In this document: piece after piece, positions 35,495-43,635 of the stretch
Position numbering within the stretch: the first letter of the stretch is position 1
Layout of the letters: each line of letters starts with the position of its first letter
NCBI GenBank assembly: GCA_002307725.1
Contig: DBUB01000010.1
Coordinates: forward strand, 851,951 to 915,950
Source of the DNA: Alphaproteobacteria bacterium UBA1301
GTDB taxonomy: Bacteria > Pseudomonadota > Alphaproteobacteria > Micropepsales > Micropepsaceae
Direction: 5' to 3'
DNA: 64,000 bases
Notes under the pieces: generated by a model
Told to the model about the DNA's origin: nothing
Database searches by the model: none
Seen by the model: the letters and a program-made list of their open reading frames with translations, nothing else
Program-made: the position numbers and the translations under genes

Positions 35495-36454
35495 CTATTT
35501 CCCCAGATCGCGGCCGATGGCGAGGTATTTGTCGCGGCGCTGGCGGCGCATTTCGTCGGGCGACAAATGGATGAGTTCGCCGAGTGCCCGCGCAATTTGA
35601 TCGCCGACCGTCGACATCGCCTCTTCCGGCGAGCGGTGCGCCCCGCCGACCGGCTCGGGGATGATGGCATCGATGACGCCGAGACTGGCCAAATCTTGCG
35701 CCGTGAGCCGCAGCGCCGCCGCCGCGTCCTGCGCCTTTTCCGGCCGCCGCCACAGAATGGAAGCGCAGCCTTCGGGCGAGATCACCGAATAGACCGAATT
35801 CTCCAGCATGAAAACTTTGTTGCCGGTCGCGATCGCCACCGCGCCGCCCGAACCGCCCTCGCCAATGATGGTGACCACCATCGGCACGCGGAGATTGAGG
35901 CAGGCCTCGGTGGTGCGCGCGATAGCTTCGGCCTGGCCGCGATCTTCCGCAGCAACGCCGGAATAAGCCCCCGAGGTATCGACCAGCGAAATCACCGGCA
36001 GGCCGAACCGGTCGGCGAGACGGAACACGCGCTGCACCTTGCGATAGCCTTCCGGCATCGCCATGCCGAAATTGTGTTTGAGGCGGGATTTGGTGTCGTT
36101 GCCCTTTTCCTGGCCGACCACCGCCACCGCCTGCCCGCGGAACCGCGCCAGCGCCGTGATGATCGCCGAATCTTCGCCGAAAGCGCGATCGCCGGCCAGC
36201 GGTGTGAACTCGTCGAACAGGTGCTTGGCGTAATCGTTGAAATGCGGCCGGCCGGGATGGCGCGCCACCTGCACCTTCTGCCACGGCGACAGCCGGGTGT
36301 AGGTATCCTTGACGAGTTGATCGGCCCGCTGCTGCAGCCGCACCACGTCGGCATCGATCTGCATAGTCGGATCGGCAGCCGCGAGCTGGCGCAACTCGAC
36401 GATCTTTCCCTCAAGTTCGGCAATCGGGCGTTCGAAATCGAGATAGGCGTGCAT
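35495..36454 (-). CDS. accA: Acetyl-CoA carboxylase carboxyltransferase subunit alpha
   Basis: Half of the carboxyltransferase that makes malonyl-CoA for fatty acid synthesis; partner of AccD, which is not in the window. The 319-residue length is typical. Signatures include GRPHFNDYAKHLFDEF, FRLADRFGLPVISLVDTSGA and GEGGSGGAVAIATGNKV (oxyanion-hole glycines). In many alphaproteobacteria I recall accA lying next to xerD; here about 4 kb of other DNA lies between them. Confidence 0.97.
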   Translation of the reverse strand: MHAYLDFERPIAELEGKIVELRQLAAADPTMQIDADVVRLQQRADQLVKDTYTRLSPWQKVQVARHPGRPHFNDYAKHLFDEFTPLAGDRAFGEDSAIITALARFRGQAVAVVGQEKGNDTKSRLKHNFGMAMPEGYRKVQRVFRLADRFGLPVISLVDTSGAYSGVAAEDRGQAEAIARTTEACLNLRVPMVVTIIGEGGSGGAVAIATGNKVFMLENSVYSVISPEGCASILWRRPEKAQDAAAALRLTAQDLASLGVIDAIIPEPVGGAHRSPEEAMSTVGDQIARALGELIHLSPDEMRRQRRDKYLAIGRDLGK

Positions 36455-37146
36455 CGGGCATCCTTGAGGCGGCAGCGGAAAGTGGCAATGTCGGGGACCT
36501 GAGTCAAATTCCTCCCGAGACCCCAGTTGAGCGGCTAAGTACCTGACTCATTATAAGATATTTTCGTTTCCCGGTCCTTGTGTCCAGTTCCGCAGGCCCG
36601 ACCGGGGCCATTCCAGGAGAATGTCACAGTCAAGAGGGTTGGTGATGCCCTGGCGGAAAATTCGCGCGTGCCCGCAACCGGGAGGCGATTTTGGCCCCTA
36701 AAATGCGCAAAGAGGCGGAACCTGGCCCAGGCCCCGCCTCTTCCAAAAGCTTTGGCGCACGGCGCGCCCCTTCGAGCGCGAGCGACGGCACCGCCACTCC
36801 TTCCCTCGGCTACCTGGGTGATGGCATTCGGCGAACCGGCCGGGAGCCCCGGCACATAATCCTGTCCATCATTCCACGGATGCGCGCGCTGCACCCTTCA
36901 CCGATATGACGTTGCACGCAAAATTCTTTGCTTGGCCGCGACCGTCGCCGCGCACCTTTGTCAGGGCCACACTCCAAAACAACACGGTAGGGAAATGGGA
37001 AGCTGTGCGTACAGTTTCAAGGGGGGTGCGGCAATCGCGACGCTGTTACGGACGCGATGCAGTTGCAGGTGTTCATGTAGATGAACAGAATTGGTAAAGG
37101 GGTTCACGCGGAGACGGCCATTCGTCTTCAGCCCATTTTTTACGGT
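36455..37146. other. Interval upstream of accA, no convincing gene
   Basis: About 690 bases without a credible coding region. Two short open frames exist (36535-36894 minus, 36906-37097 plus), but they lack family resemblance, a good ribosome site or sensible composition. The first 450 bases have host-like GC; the accA promoter should lie near 36460-36560. A GC-rich hairpin is at 36710-36742. From about 36900 on the sequence grows richer in A and T toward the low-GC cassette. I see no tRNA or clear attachment site. Confidence 0.6.
36710..36742. repeat. Strong hairpin AAGAGGCGG / CCGCCTCTT
   Basis: Nine-base perfect stem with an inner CCTGG/CCAGG helix, in the non-coding interval upstream of accA. 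On the minus strand it is followed by only three T residues. It may be a terminator for an unseen small RNA or a remnant at the island edge. Confidence 0.5.
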
Positions 37147-37452
37147 TCAAAAGAGGAACTTGCCCACAGAAATTGCGTTACTCCTTCGGATAAACGCCAA
37201 CTGCACCTCATCCTTCTCAGACAGAAGCCGCAAGTGAATTGGGGCTTGCATTAGGTAGTAAGAACAAATGGAAGATATCCGCTCAATTTCACCATCGGAT
37301 TTTACAACACACAGAACATCAATGTCCGAAGGTAAATCTACCCCCCTGGAAGCCGAACCAAAGACGAACCACTCGGCGATACAACCTTTGGCCCGGCACT
37401 CCGCAATCATTGCCATCACGCCAAATTCGCGCAGAAGGTCAGAGACACTCAA
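37147..37452 (-). CDS. Minimal nucleotidyltransferase (MNT-like)
   Basis: A 101-residue protein of the DNA polymerase beta-type nucleotidyltransferase fold. The catalytic signature VFGSASRGVDLPSDIDVLCV has the helix-capping G-S and the D-x-D metal pair; a third acidic residue cannot be placed with certainty. Many MNT proteins act with HEPN toxins as AMPylating antitoxins, but its neighbour is not an obvious HEPN protein. The start is a TTG overlapping the stop of the upstream gene by four bases and preceded by AGGGG; an in-frame ATG twelve codons later would still keep the motif. It is the last gene of a low-GC three-gene cassette. Confidence 0.8.
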   Translation of the reverse strand: MSVSDLLREFGVMAMIAECRAKGCIAEWFVFGSASRGVDLPSDIDVLCVVKSDGEIERISSICSYYLMQAPIHLRLLSEKDEVQLAFIRRSNAISVGKFLF

Positions 37453-38084
37453 AATTTTCCCCTGGCCAAGTATGCAAGAGTATCCCTGATGCCAAATACT
37501 TTTATCCCAAGCTCATCAGCAACTTCGCATGCATCAGAAAGAATCGAGCCATTAGGATTTGTTTTTAAAATCAGATCAAACGAACCCAACCTGTCTACTG
37601 CGTTTCTCACATCGTTTCCACAAAGATCATATTCGTATAACAAAGCCACCCGCAGCGTGGTTCCATTTTCATGCTCAACCAATAGCAAGTGATCCAAAGC
37701 AAAATGCACACTTCTAACTCGCGAGTGCTGGGAAAGCGCTCTACGGCTGAAGGCTATTTTGGGGTTCTCAGTTGTTTCTGGTGTTTCATTACCCAAGGCA
37801 CGCAACAGCTCACCCCACTGCCCCCACGCTTTTCCGTGCGCTTCGCACAGATCAATCGCATCTCCCCTCCACATCCCTATTTTTGGGAAATTGACAACAA
37901 TAGAAACAGGCGCGTTGATGACCGGCTCGACGTGACGAGCCGTCACGAGTTTCTCCTTCAACACCGCGGCTTGAAATGGCGGATACCTTCCTCGGGAAAT
38001 TTCGATGATGTTGTCAGCCACCCAGTCAGCAGCAGAGACATCTGCGCTTTTGATCAATTGATCTCTGATGAAGTTGTTCCCCAT
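37449..38084 (-). CDS. Unrecognised 211-residue protein of the HNH-NTase cassette
   Basis: I do not recognise this protein. It appears soluble, without a signal peptide or membrane segment. A tryptophan- and glycine-containing central part (VVNFPKIGMWRGDAIDLCE, HGKAWGQWGELLRALG) is followed by a beta-rich C-terminal half (SVHFALDHLLLVEHENGTT, RVALLYEYD) ending in FDLILKTNPNGSILSDA and ELGIKVFGIRDTLAYL. The last part resembles in rhythm the C-termini of Mrr-like nuclease-fold proteins, but no catalytic motif is evident. It starts four bases after the HNH gene and overlaps the nucleotidyltransferase by four bases, so the three act as one unit. Codon use and base content are clearly AT-richer than the host. 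Confidence 0.7.
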   Translation of the reverse strand: MGNNFIRDQLIKSADVSAADWVADNIIEISRGRYPPFQAAVLKEKLVTARHVEPVINAPVSIVVNFPKIGMWRGDAIDLCEAHGKAWGQWGELLRALGNETPETTENPKIAFSRRALSQHSRVRSVHFALDHLLLVEHENGTTLRVALLYEYDLCGNDVRNAVDRLGSFDLILKTNPNGSILSDACEVADELGIKVFGIRDTLAYLARGKF

Positions 38085-38088
38085 ATTG

Positions 38089-38781
38089 TCACTCAGCGAA
38101 ATGTTTCATTTCGACAGGAAAGCGTGAATTGGAGAGACTGAGCCCTTCGAGGTGCCGCATAACGAGACCTTGAACATGATACCGAAATTTCTCCAGAACA
38201 ATCGCCTCTTCTTTATTGATAAGAACTGAATTAACATCGCAAATCATGAGGATTTTAAAGCTGTTTGGGATAATCGTTCGCTTGACCCGGGCTTTCCAAA
38301 CCGCGGCCTCAGATGCTTCTGGGTTAAAACGATAGTCGTTATCTGGCCCAATTTGCTCGTGGACCATTGCATTTTCAGCTAGCATCTGGTGAATGATGTT
38401 ATGCAGCTCTTTCCTTGAATCGAGCTTAGCGAACCCAAAAACCCGCTGTATCTTAGCCACATGCTCACGTTTCCAGGTTGCCATTAGTGTTGGCGGATGC
38501 GCTTCTGGTGTTTTGTCAACAAGAGCATGGCAACTGGCACATAGCAGGACGATATTCTCGTAAGCGCCACGTTCTTCATTGGAAAGCTTCTCGTTTGTCC
38601 GCGGCCCTCCATCAGTGGCGGCAAAAATGTGAGCCATTTCTGCAATGTGCGGGAATTTCTCAAATCCTTCTGGGAAGAGTGGAGTGCTACAACCTGGATT
38701 CTGACAGTATCCCGCTGAGTCTGTAAAGAGCTTCAGCCTGGTTGCGTCATCTGGATGAGCCCTTCCTCTTGAACAAGTCAT
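38089..38781 (-). CDS. HNH endonuclease with C-terminal accessory domain
   Basis: A 230-residue protein. The N-terminal half is a zinc-bound HNH nuclease: CQNPGC (residues 26-31), AEMAHIFAATDGGPR with the first catalytic-type histidine, then ENIVLLCASCHALVD with the Asn and the CxxCH ending. The C-terminal half (about 125-230) is a separate helical domain beginning near MVHEQIGPDNDYRFNPEA and containing KILMICDVNSVLINKEEA and a closing RFPVEMKHF. The ATG at 38781 is supported by AGAGG eight bases upstream; a GTG at 38889 is less likely. It is the first gene of the low-GC cassette and a candidate DNA- or RNA-cleaving effector. Confidence 0.85.
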   Translation of the reverse strand: MTCSRGRAHPDDATRLKLFTDSAGYCQNPGCSTPLFPEGFEKFPHIAEMAHIFAATDGGPRTNEKLSNEERGAYENIVLLCASCHALVDKTPEAHPPTLMATWKREHVAKIQRVFGFAKLDSRKELHNIIHQMLAENAMVHEQIGPDNDYRFNPEASEAAVWKARVKRTIIPNSFKILMICDVNSVLINKEEAIVLEKFRYHVQGLVMRHLEGLSLSNSRFPVEMKHFAE

Positions 38782-39299
38782 CTTTAGGCCTCTGATAGTA
38801 TTTTCTATATACGAATACGGTGGCTGAAGCTTGTGTCCACGAAGAATTGCAAACGGGTGAATAGTACTCCTACTATCGAATTCCTTCACTCATAACTCAA
38901 TCATTCCCTCGCCAGAGGAGTTGCCCCTTCGGTCGCTGTGCGACCACGTCCCCCACGGTCTTCGTGCCGGTGGTGAGACCGCCTCCCCGCGGGGGCGTGC
39001 ACGTCGGCACCCCCGTCGCCCTCAGCGGTTCCCGCTTACACAACATTGTCATCCCCGGCGAGCGCGGGCGCGTTAGCGCACGGCGCGAGGAAAGGGGACC
39101 CAGGTGTTGATGCGTGCACGACGTCAGCCGAGAAGCGCTGGCGTTTGGGCTGGTTCTGCGGGGTCGCGGTGGTGTCGATACCTGGGTCCCCTTCCCTCCC
39201 CGTCTTCGCTGCGCTTCGCCGGGTCGCCGGGGATGACAGGTGTGGTTGCAGCGCTGGAGCCGCGCGGGCTACAAACGCTCAAGCCACAGGAGAAATTTG
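38782..39299. other. Interval between HNH cassette and SDF transporter
   Basis: About 500 bases separating divergent genes. The first 130 bases are AT-rich and should hold the cassette promoter. Composition changes abruptly near 38900 to very GC-rich DNA with several small inverted repeats (GTGGTGAGACC... and CCCCGCGGGGG near 38984-38994), then the dispersed repeat at 39048-39237. The transporter ribosome site AGGAG lies just before 39300. Confidence 0.6.
39048..39237. repeat. Dispersed inverted-repeat element, copy A (190 bases)
   Basis: The outer ends are perfect inverted repeats GTCATCCCCGGCGA / TCGCCGGGGATGAC. A second inner pair, GGGGACCCAGGT (39094-39105) / ACCTGGGTCCCC (39180-39191), is also perfect. 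The same outer and inner words occur at 45274-45439 and in shortened form at 46840-46893. It encodes no protein; it resembles a non-autonomous palindromic intergenic element. Confidence 0.8.
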
Positions 39300-40526
39300 A
39301 TGCGACGGGGTTTTGCGTTGACGGTTGCGGCCGCCATGGTGCTGGGCATTGTCGCCGGGCTGGTTGCCAATGCGTATCTTGACCCCGCCCAGATCAAATC
39401 GCTGGCGTTCGGGCTTTCCATCGTCACTGATCTGTTTTTGCGGCTGATCCGGATGATCATTGCGCCGCTGGTGTTCTCCACCCTGGTGGCGGGGATTGCC
39501 CATATGGAGGGTGCCGCGCACATCGGCCGGGTCGGTGCTAAGACGCTGGGCTGGTTCATCGGCGCCTCGCTGCTATCGCTGACCATGGGCCTGATCCTGG
39601 TGCATGTGTTCCAACCCGGCGTCGGACTGCACCTCGCCCCGCCCACTGCCGAGCTTGGCGCCATCACCGCGGCGCCGTTCTCGCTCAAAGATTTCTTCAC
39701 CCATCTGGTGCCCGCCTCGATCGTCGACGCCATGGCGAAGAACGAAATTCTGCAAATTGTGGTGTTTTCGATTTTCGTCGGCACGGCGATTTCCGCCATT
39801 CCCGGACGCACCCCAGCGGTTTTGGCGCTGACCGAGCAGATCGCCGCCATCATGCTGAAGGTCACCGGCTATGTCATGCTGATGACGCCGCTGGCGGTGT
39901 TCGCGGCATTGTGTTCGACCGTGGCGACGCAAGGGGCCAGCGTGCTGCTGACCTATCTCAGCTTCGTCGGCGGCTTCTATGCGGCGCTGTTGATGCTGTG
40001 GGCGGTGCTGCTCGGCGCCGCGGCGGTGATCCAGCGCGGGCATATTTCCAAACTGATCGGCGCCATCCGCGAGCCGCTATTGCTGGCGTTTTCCACCGCC
40101 AGTTCCGAAGCCGCGTATCCTCGCCTTTTGGCCGGGCTGGAGGGCATCGGGCTGCCCAAGCAGATCGTCAGTTTCGTGCTGCCGCTGGGCTATTCGTTCA
40201 ATCTCGACGGCTCGATGATGTATTGCACGTTCGCGACGCTGTTCATCGCGCAAATCTACGGCATCGAGCTGACCCTGGCACAACAGGTGACGCTGCTGCT
40301 GCTGTTGATGGTGACGAGCAAAGGCATGGCGGGTGTGCCGCGCGCCTCATTGGTGGTGATTTATGCCGCCCTGCCCTTGTTCCATTTGCCCGAGACCGGA
40401 CTGCTCTACGTGCTGGCGGTCGACCATCTGCTCGATATGGGCCGCAGCGCCACCAACATCGTCGGCAATTCGGTGGCGACGGTGGCGGTGACGCGGTGGG
40501 AGAAGAAAGCGCTGAACGGCGGATAG
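39300..40526 (+). CDS. Dicarboxylate/amino acid:cation symporter (SDF/GltP-DctA family)
   Basis: A 408-residue inner-membrane secondary transporter. The family's re-entrant loop and substrate-site motifs are recognisable: FSTASSEAAYPRL (serine-rich loop), YSFNLDGSMMYCTFATLF (the NLDG motif), TSKGMAGVPRASLVV and DMGRSATNIVGNSVAT (the cation and substrate site, with Asp, Arg and Asn). It would import C4-dicarboxylates, glutamate or aspartate with sodium or protons; the exact substrate is open. The ATG at 39300 follows AGGAG. It is convergent with xerD, inside the interval that separates xerD from accA. Confidence 0.92.
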   Translation: MRRGFALTVAAAMVLGIVAGLVANAYLDPAQIKSLAFGLSIVTDLFLRLIRMIIAPLVFSTLVAGIAHMEGAAHIGRVGAKTLGWFIGASLLSLTMGLILVHVFQPGVGLHLAPPTAELGAITAAPFSLKDFFTHLVPASIVDAMAKNEILQIVVFSIFVGTAISAIPGRTPAVLALTEQIAAIMLKVTGYVMLMTPLAVFAALCSTVATQGASVLLTYLSFVGGFYAALLMLWAVLLGAAAVIQRGHISKLIGAIREPLLLAFSTASSEAAYPRLLAGLEGIGLPKQIVSFVLPLGYSFNLDGSMMYCTFATLFIAQIYGIELTLAQQVTLLLLLMVTSKGMAGVPRASLVVIYAALPLFHLPETGLLYVLAVDHLLDMGRSATNIVGNSVATVAVTRWEKKALNGG

Positions 40527-40552
40527 CGCGCGCGTTACCAAACCCTCAGGTG

Positions 40553-41494
40553 TCAACCGGCGCCCGGTTTCTTGCGCGCCAGCGGGTGGGCGGCAGCGAC
40601 GGTTGCCGCCAAGCGGTCGCGGGCGACATGGGTGTAAATCTGCGTCGTGGCAATGTCGGCGTGGCCAAGCAGGGTCTGCACGCTGCGCAGATCGGCGCCG
40701 CCTTCGACCAGATGGGTGGCAAAAGCGTGCCGCAGCACATGCGGCGACAGCTTGGCGGGATCGAGACCGGCCTCCCCCGCCAGCTCCTTCAGCATCTGGT
40801 GCAAGCGGCGGCGGGTCAGATGGCGTTCCACGCCGCGCGAGGGAAACAGAAACCGCTCCGCCGCCAGCCGCGCTTCGCCGCGCGGCAGGAAGTTTTCGCG
40901 CACCGCCAGCCAGCGTGTGATGGTGTCGCGGGCGGTGGGATTGAGCGGCGCCAGACGTTCCTTGCCACCCTTGCCTTTGACCAGCAATACACCGTCGCGG
41001 TTTTTCACCGCGGCGAGTGGCAGAGTGGCAAGTTCGGAGACGCGCAGGCCCGAGGCGTAGAGCACTTCCACAATGCAGGCGAGACGGATGCCCTCTTCGC
41101 TTTTGGCGGCCCGCGCGCCCGCCGCGGCGATCAGCTGTTCCATATCCTCGCGGGTCAAGGTTTTCGGTAGCGGCCGGCCGCGTTTGGGGGCGTCCACCGC
41201 AACGGTGGGATCGTCGCTGCGGATACCGTCCGTGTACAGAAAGCCGAAGAACTGGCGCAGGCTGGACAGCTTGCGCGCCTGCGAGGTCCCCGCCGCCCCC
41301 GACGCCGATAGCGCCTGCATATAATGGCGGATATCGTCGCGGCTGGCGGTTTTGACGCCCTGCCCCCGGCCCGCCAGCCAGCCGCAGAAATCAGTCAAGT
41401 CGCGGGCGTAGGCAGCCAGCGTGTTGGCCGCGGCGCCGCGCTCGGCACTCATCATGTCGAGAAAACTCTCGACCAGATGGGCCGATGCCGTCAT
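40553..41494 (-). CDS. xerD: Site-specific tyrosine recombinase XerD
   Basis: Resolves chromosome dimers at dif together with XerC under FtsK control. The 313 residues have a SAM-like N-terminal core-binding domain (ESFLDMMSAERGAAANTLAAYARDL) and a catalytic domain with the R-K-H-R-H-Y set: the first Arg in LYASGLRVSELATL, HVLRHAFATHLVEGG and LLGHADIATTQIYTHV (nucleophile Tyr). The host-like composition and length argue for the housekeeping XerD rather than an island integrase. The ATG overlaps the stop of the upstream gene. Confidence 0.93.
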   Translation of the reverse strand: MTASAHLVESFLDMMSAERGAAANTLAAYARDLTDFCGWLAGRGQGVKTASRDDIRHYMQALSASGAAGTSQARKLSSLRQFFGFLYTDGIRSDDPTVAVDAPKRGRPLPKTLTREDMEQLIAAAGARAAKSEEGIRLACIVEVLYASGLRVSELATLPLAAVKNRDGVLLVKGKGGKERLAPLNPTARDTITRWLAVRENFLPRGEARLAAERFLFPSRGVERHLTRRRLHQMLKELAGEAGLDPAKLSPHVLRHAFATHLVEGGADLRSVQTLLGHADIATTQIYTHVARDRLAATVAAAHPLARKKPGAG

Positions 41495-43383
41495 TGCGCC
41501 GACGCCTGCGGCGACGGCGATGCAGGTGGCGGCGGGGTGTACTCCGCCAGCGCCTCGACCGCGAGCGCGCGCGCCGCCGTGGTCTCGTTCATTTCCATCA
41601 GTAGACGGACAAATTCGATGGTGACATCGGGCGCCAGATCCTTGAGACCGATCCCGTGGATCGCGCCAGTGATCATCAGCACCGCCTCGCCGCGCCGGTC
41701 TGGCGAACCCGCGACCGCAACGATGGTGCGCATCTGGTCCGGGCCAATGCGGCGGCCGTCCTGGGTGCCGGATTCGACCGTGGCCACCGCGGCCTTGGCT
41801 TCAGGCGGCAGCGTCATGCCGGTCACGTCCAGCAAACCAAGCGCCAGCGCCTTAGCGGAACGATCGGGGTCAGAAACAGGCGGGTTCTGCGCCAGGCTAA
41901 TCGCGAAGGCGGCAAGGTCGGCGCGCACCGCCGCGATGCGCTGCGGATTGTTGGTGGCGAACGCTGCCAGCACTTTCATCAACGGATCGCCCGCCGTCCA
42001 ATTCGCCGCGGCTTCGGGTTTGCCGGCCAGCACCAGCGCCCGTGCGAAGCTGCGGGCATGATCGCGCAAAGCCGGCGACGGTTTCATCTTGGTGATGATA
42101 TCCATCTGCAGCGCGGCAGCGAGCGGCGCCAGGCGGGATTTTTCACCCAGCGACAGCGCCAGGCTTACCAACTGCGCCTTCGCCTCGGGCCGGGGCTCGA
42201 CCATGGCCGCGCGGCGCAGCAGCACCTGCCCCATGAAGAACGGCAGGCTCGGTGCATCGGCGGCCGCAGTGGCGACGCGCGCCAGCGGCAAATCCTGCGC
42301 TTCGGCGATTCTGATCAGTTCGGCCGGTGTCGCAGCGCCGGTGGCAACAATGCGCTCGGCGGCTTCGAAACGGGCGCGCGCGGAGTTGCGGCTGTCGCGC
42401 ATCACCAGCAAGTTTTCGGTCGTGCCCATTCTGCGGCCGATTGTTTCCGGCAGCGGCAGTCCGGTTTGCAGGTAGAGGAAAATGTGCACCGCGCTGGGAC
42501 GGGCAATGGCGCCCGGCGGCAGCGGCTTCTTGGTCAACACATCTTGCACCAGTGTGTCATAGGCCGGGTCGCTGTGGCCTTGCGCCTTGAGCACCTGCTT
42601 GGTGAGTTCGGCCGTGGCCGTATCGCCCGTGGCCGCAGCGCAATAGGCGCGAAGCTGCAGCCAAAACACATCAGCGCCGGTCTGGCGCGCGGCGGTCGCC
42701 GGTCCGCAGGCATCCTGCGCCCGACCCGCGAGCAAGATGGCTTCGGCCTGAACGCGGGCGAATTCATCGTCGTTCGAGACCGCGGCCTGGGCCGCGAGCG
42801 CCCCCGCTTGTTGCACCAATCCGGCATCGAGCAGGCGCTCGATCCTGAGGGTGAGGAAGGCCTTCTTGGCCGCGCCCGGCGGCGCGGCGGCTTTGGTCAG
42901 GACAGCGCGCCTCACAAGATCGCGCAGCACCGGATCGCCGGAGACGAGCGGCGATTTCACCAGAAGCTCTTCGCTGCGGCTGCGGTCGGAACCGCTCCAC
43001 AGGTGATCGCCCATGCCACCGTTGGTAGCATCAAGCGTGCCCACCGGCGGGCCTTCGGGTGTGCCGAGCGCGCCGACTTCCACCGGACCAGGCTCGGCCT
43101 TTGGCGGCACATAGGGAGCCACAGCCACGGACGGTGCGGCCCCCTGATCGGACGGCGTCAGCGATTGCGGCGCGCCGCTGGCCTGATCCGGCGCTTGGTT
43201 CGGCACGGGCTTGGCGTGCGCCTTAGCTTGTGGGTTATCGGGCGGGTCCTCGGTCGCTTCCGGCGGATAATCGCCGGGACCCAGAACCGGAGGCTTGGAA
43301 TCGATCCACTGCGCCATGGCCGGCACGACCAGCGCCGCCAGTGCCGCGGCGCACAAAAATTTTCTAGCTTGGGAACCTGTCAT
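41491..43383 (-). CDS. Large exported protein of unknown function upstream of xerD
   Basis: A 630-residue protein with a signal peptide (TGSQARKFLCAAALAALVVPAMAQ). A proline-rich, low-complexity region follows (about residues 25-125, with PPDNPQAKAHAKPVPNQA). The remaining 500 residues are alpha-helical and alanine/leucine-rich without a catalytic motif, and could be a TPR-like solenoid. The C-terminus is a Pro/Ser tail. The start at 43383 lies inside the 3' end of the small membrane-protein gene, and its stop overlaps xerD by four bases, so all three are one operon. Similar large exported proteins next to xerD occur, to my recollection, in other alphaproteobacteria. Confidence 0.75.
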   Translation of the reverse strand: MTGSQARKFLCAAALAALVVPAMAQWIDSKPPVLGPGDYPPEATEDPPDNPQAKAHAKPVPNQAPDQASGAPQSLTPSDQGAAPSVAVAPYVPPKAEPGPVEVGALGTPEGPPVGTLDATNGGMGDHLWSGSDRSRSEELLVKSPLVSGDPVLRDLVRRAVLTKAAAPPGAAKKAFLTLRIERLLDAGLVQQAGALAAQAAVSNDDEFARVQAEAILLAGRAQDACGPATAARQTGADVFWLQLRAYCAAATGDTATAELTKQVLKAQGHSDPAYDTLVQDVLTKKPLPPGAIARPSAVHIFLYLQTGLPLPETIGRRMGTTENLLVMRDSRNSARARFEAAERIVATGAATPAELIRIAEAQDLPLARVATAAADAPSLPFFMGQVLLRRAAMVEPRPEAKAQLVSLALSLGEKSRLAPLAAALQMDIITKMKPSPALRDHARSFARALVLAGKPEAAANWTAGDPLMKVLAAFATNNPQRIAAVRADLAAFAISLAQNPPVSDPDRSAKALALGLLDVTGMTLPPEAKAAVATVESGTQDGRRIGPDQMRTIVAVAGSPDRRGEAVLMITGAIHGIGLKDLAPDVTIEFVRLLMEMNETTAARALAVEALAEYTPPPPASPSPQASAQ

Positions 43384-43534
43384 TGGCGAGTACCTGCTCC
43401 ACCTCATGCTGCACGGGACCAACGGAGCCGCCATAGATGGACAGCGCTACGGCTCCTGCCAGGATCAGGATGCCGACCAGAATCAACAACCAAGCCCCCG
43501 CCCCGAGTCCGTCCGAACTGCTCACACTACGCAT
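43364..43534 (-). CDS. 56-residue single-pass membrane protein
   Basis: A short gene divergent from aroK. It begins with ATG after AAGGGAG (six-base spacing). The protein has a polar start (RSVSSSDGLGAG), one transmembrane helix (AWLLILVGILILAGAVALSIY) and a periplasmic tail that ends in HEVEQVLANDRFPS. The ending V-E-x-V-x-x-x-x-R-F-P resembles small proteins I recall encoded beside aroK in other alphaproteobacteria. It overlaps the start of the 630-residue exported protein by 20 bases, so both are probably cotranscribed. Function unknown. Confidence 0.75.
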   Translation of the reverse strand: MRSVSSSDGLGAGAWLLILVGILILAGAVALSIYGGSVGPVQHEVEQVLANDRFPS

Positions 43535-43635
43535 ACACACTCCCTTACCATTTTCCGCTGCAAGTCCGCGGGTTTGCCTGCCACACTCGAACTCCGAGCT
43601 AGCGGTCGAAGCATAACCCGTGTAATGCGGAGATT

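Noticed and set aside
36535..36894. Possible 119-residue gene upstream of accA
   Set aside because: No ribosome site, unnatural mix of residues, no recognisable domain.
36906..37097. Possible 63-residue plus-strand gene before the cassette
   Set aside because: Arg/Val-rich translation without motif or ribosome site; crosses the composition change.
37147..38084. Classic MNT-HEPN toxin-antitoxin pair
   Set aside because: The 211-residue partner lacks the R-x4-6-H motif and all-helical character of HEPN proteins.
40553..41494. xerD as the integrase of the neighbouring island
   Set aside because: Length, motifs, host-like composition and operon with the conserved upstream genes fit the housekeeping recombinase.
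41656..43602. Long open frame opposite the large exported protein (648 codons)
   Set aside because: The minus-strand frame has a signal peptide, operon overlaps and plausible composition; the plus frame has none.
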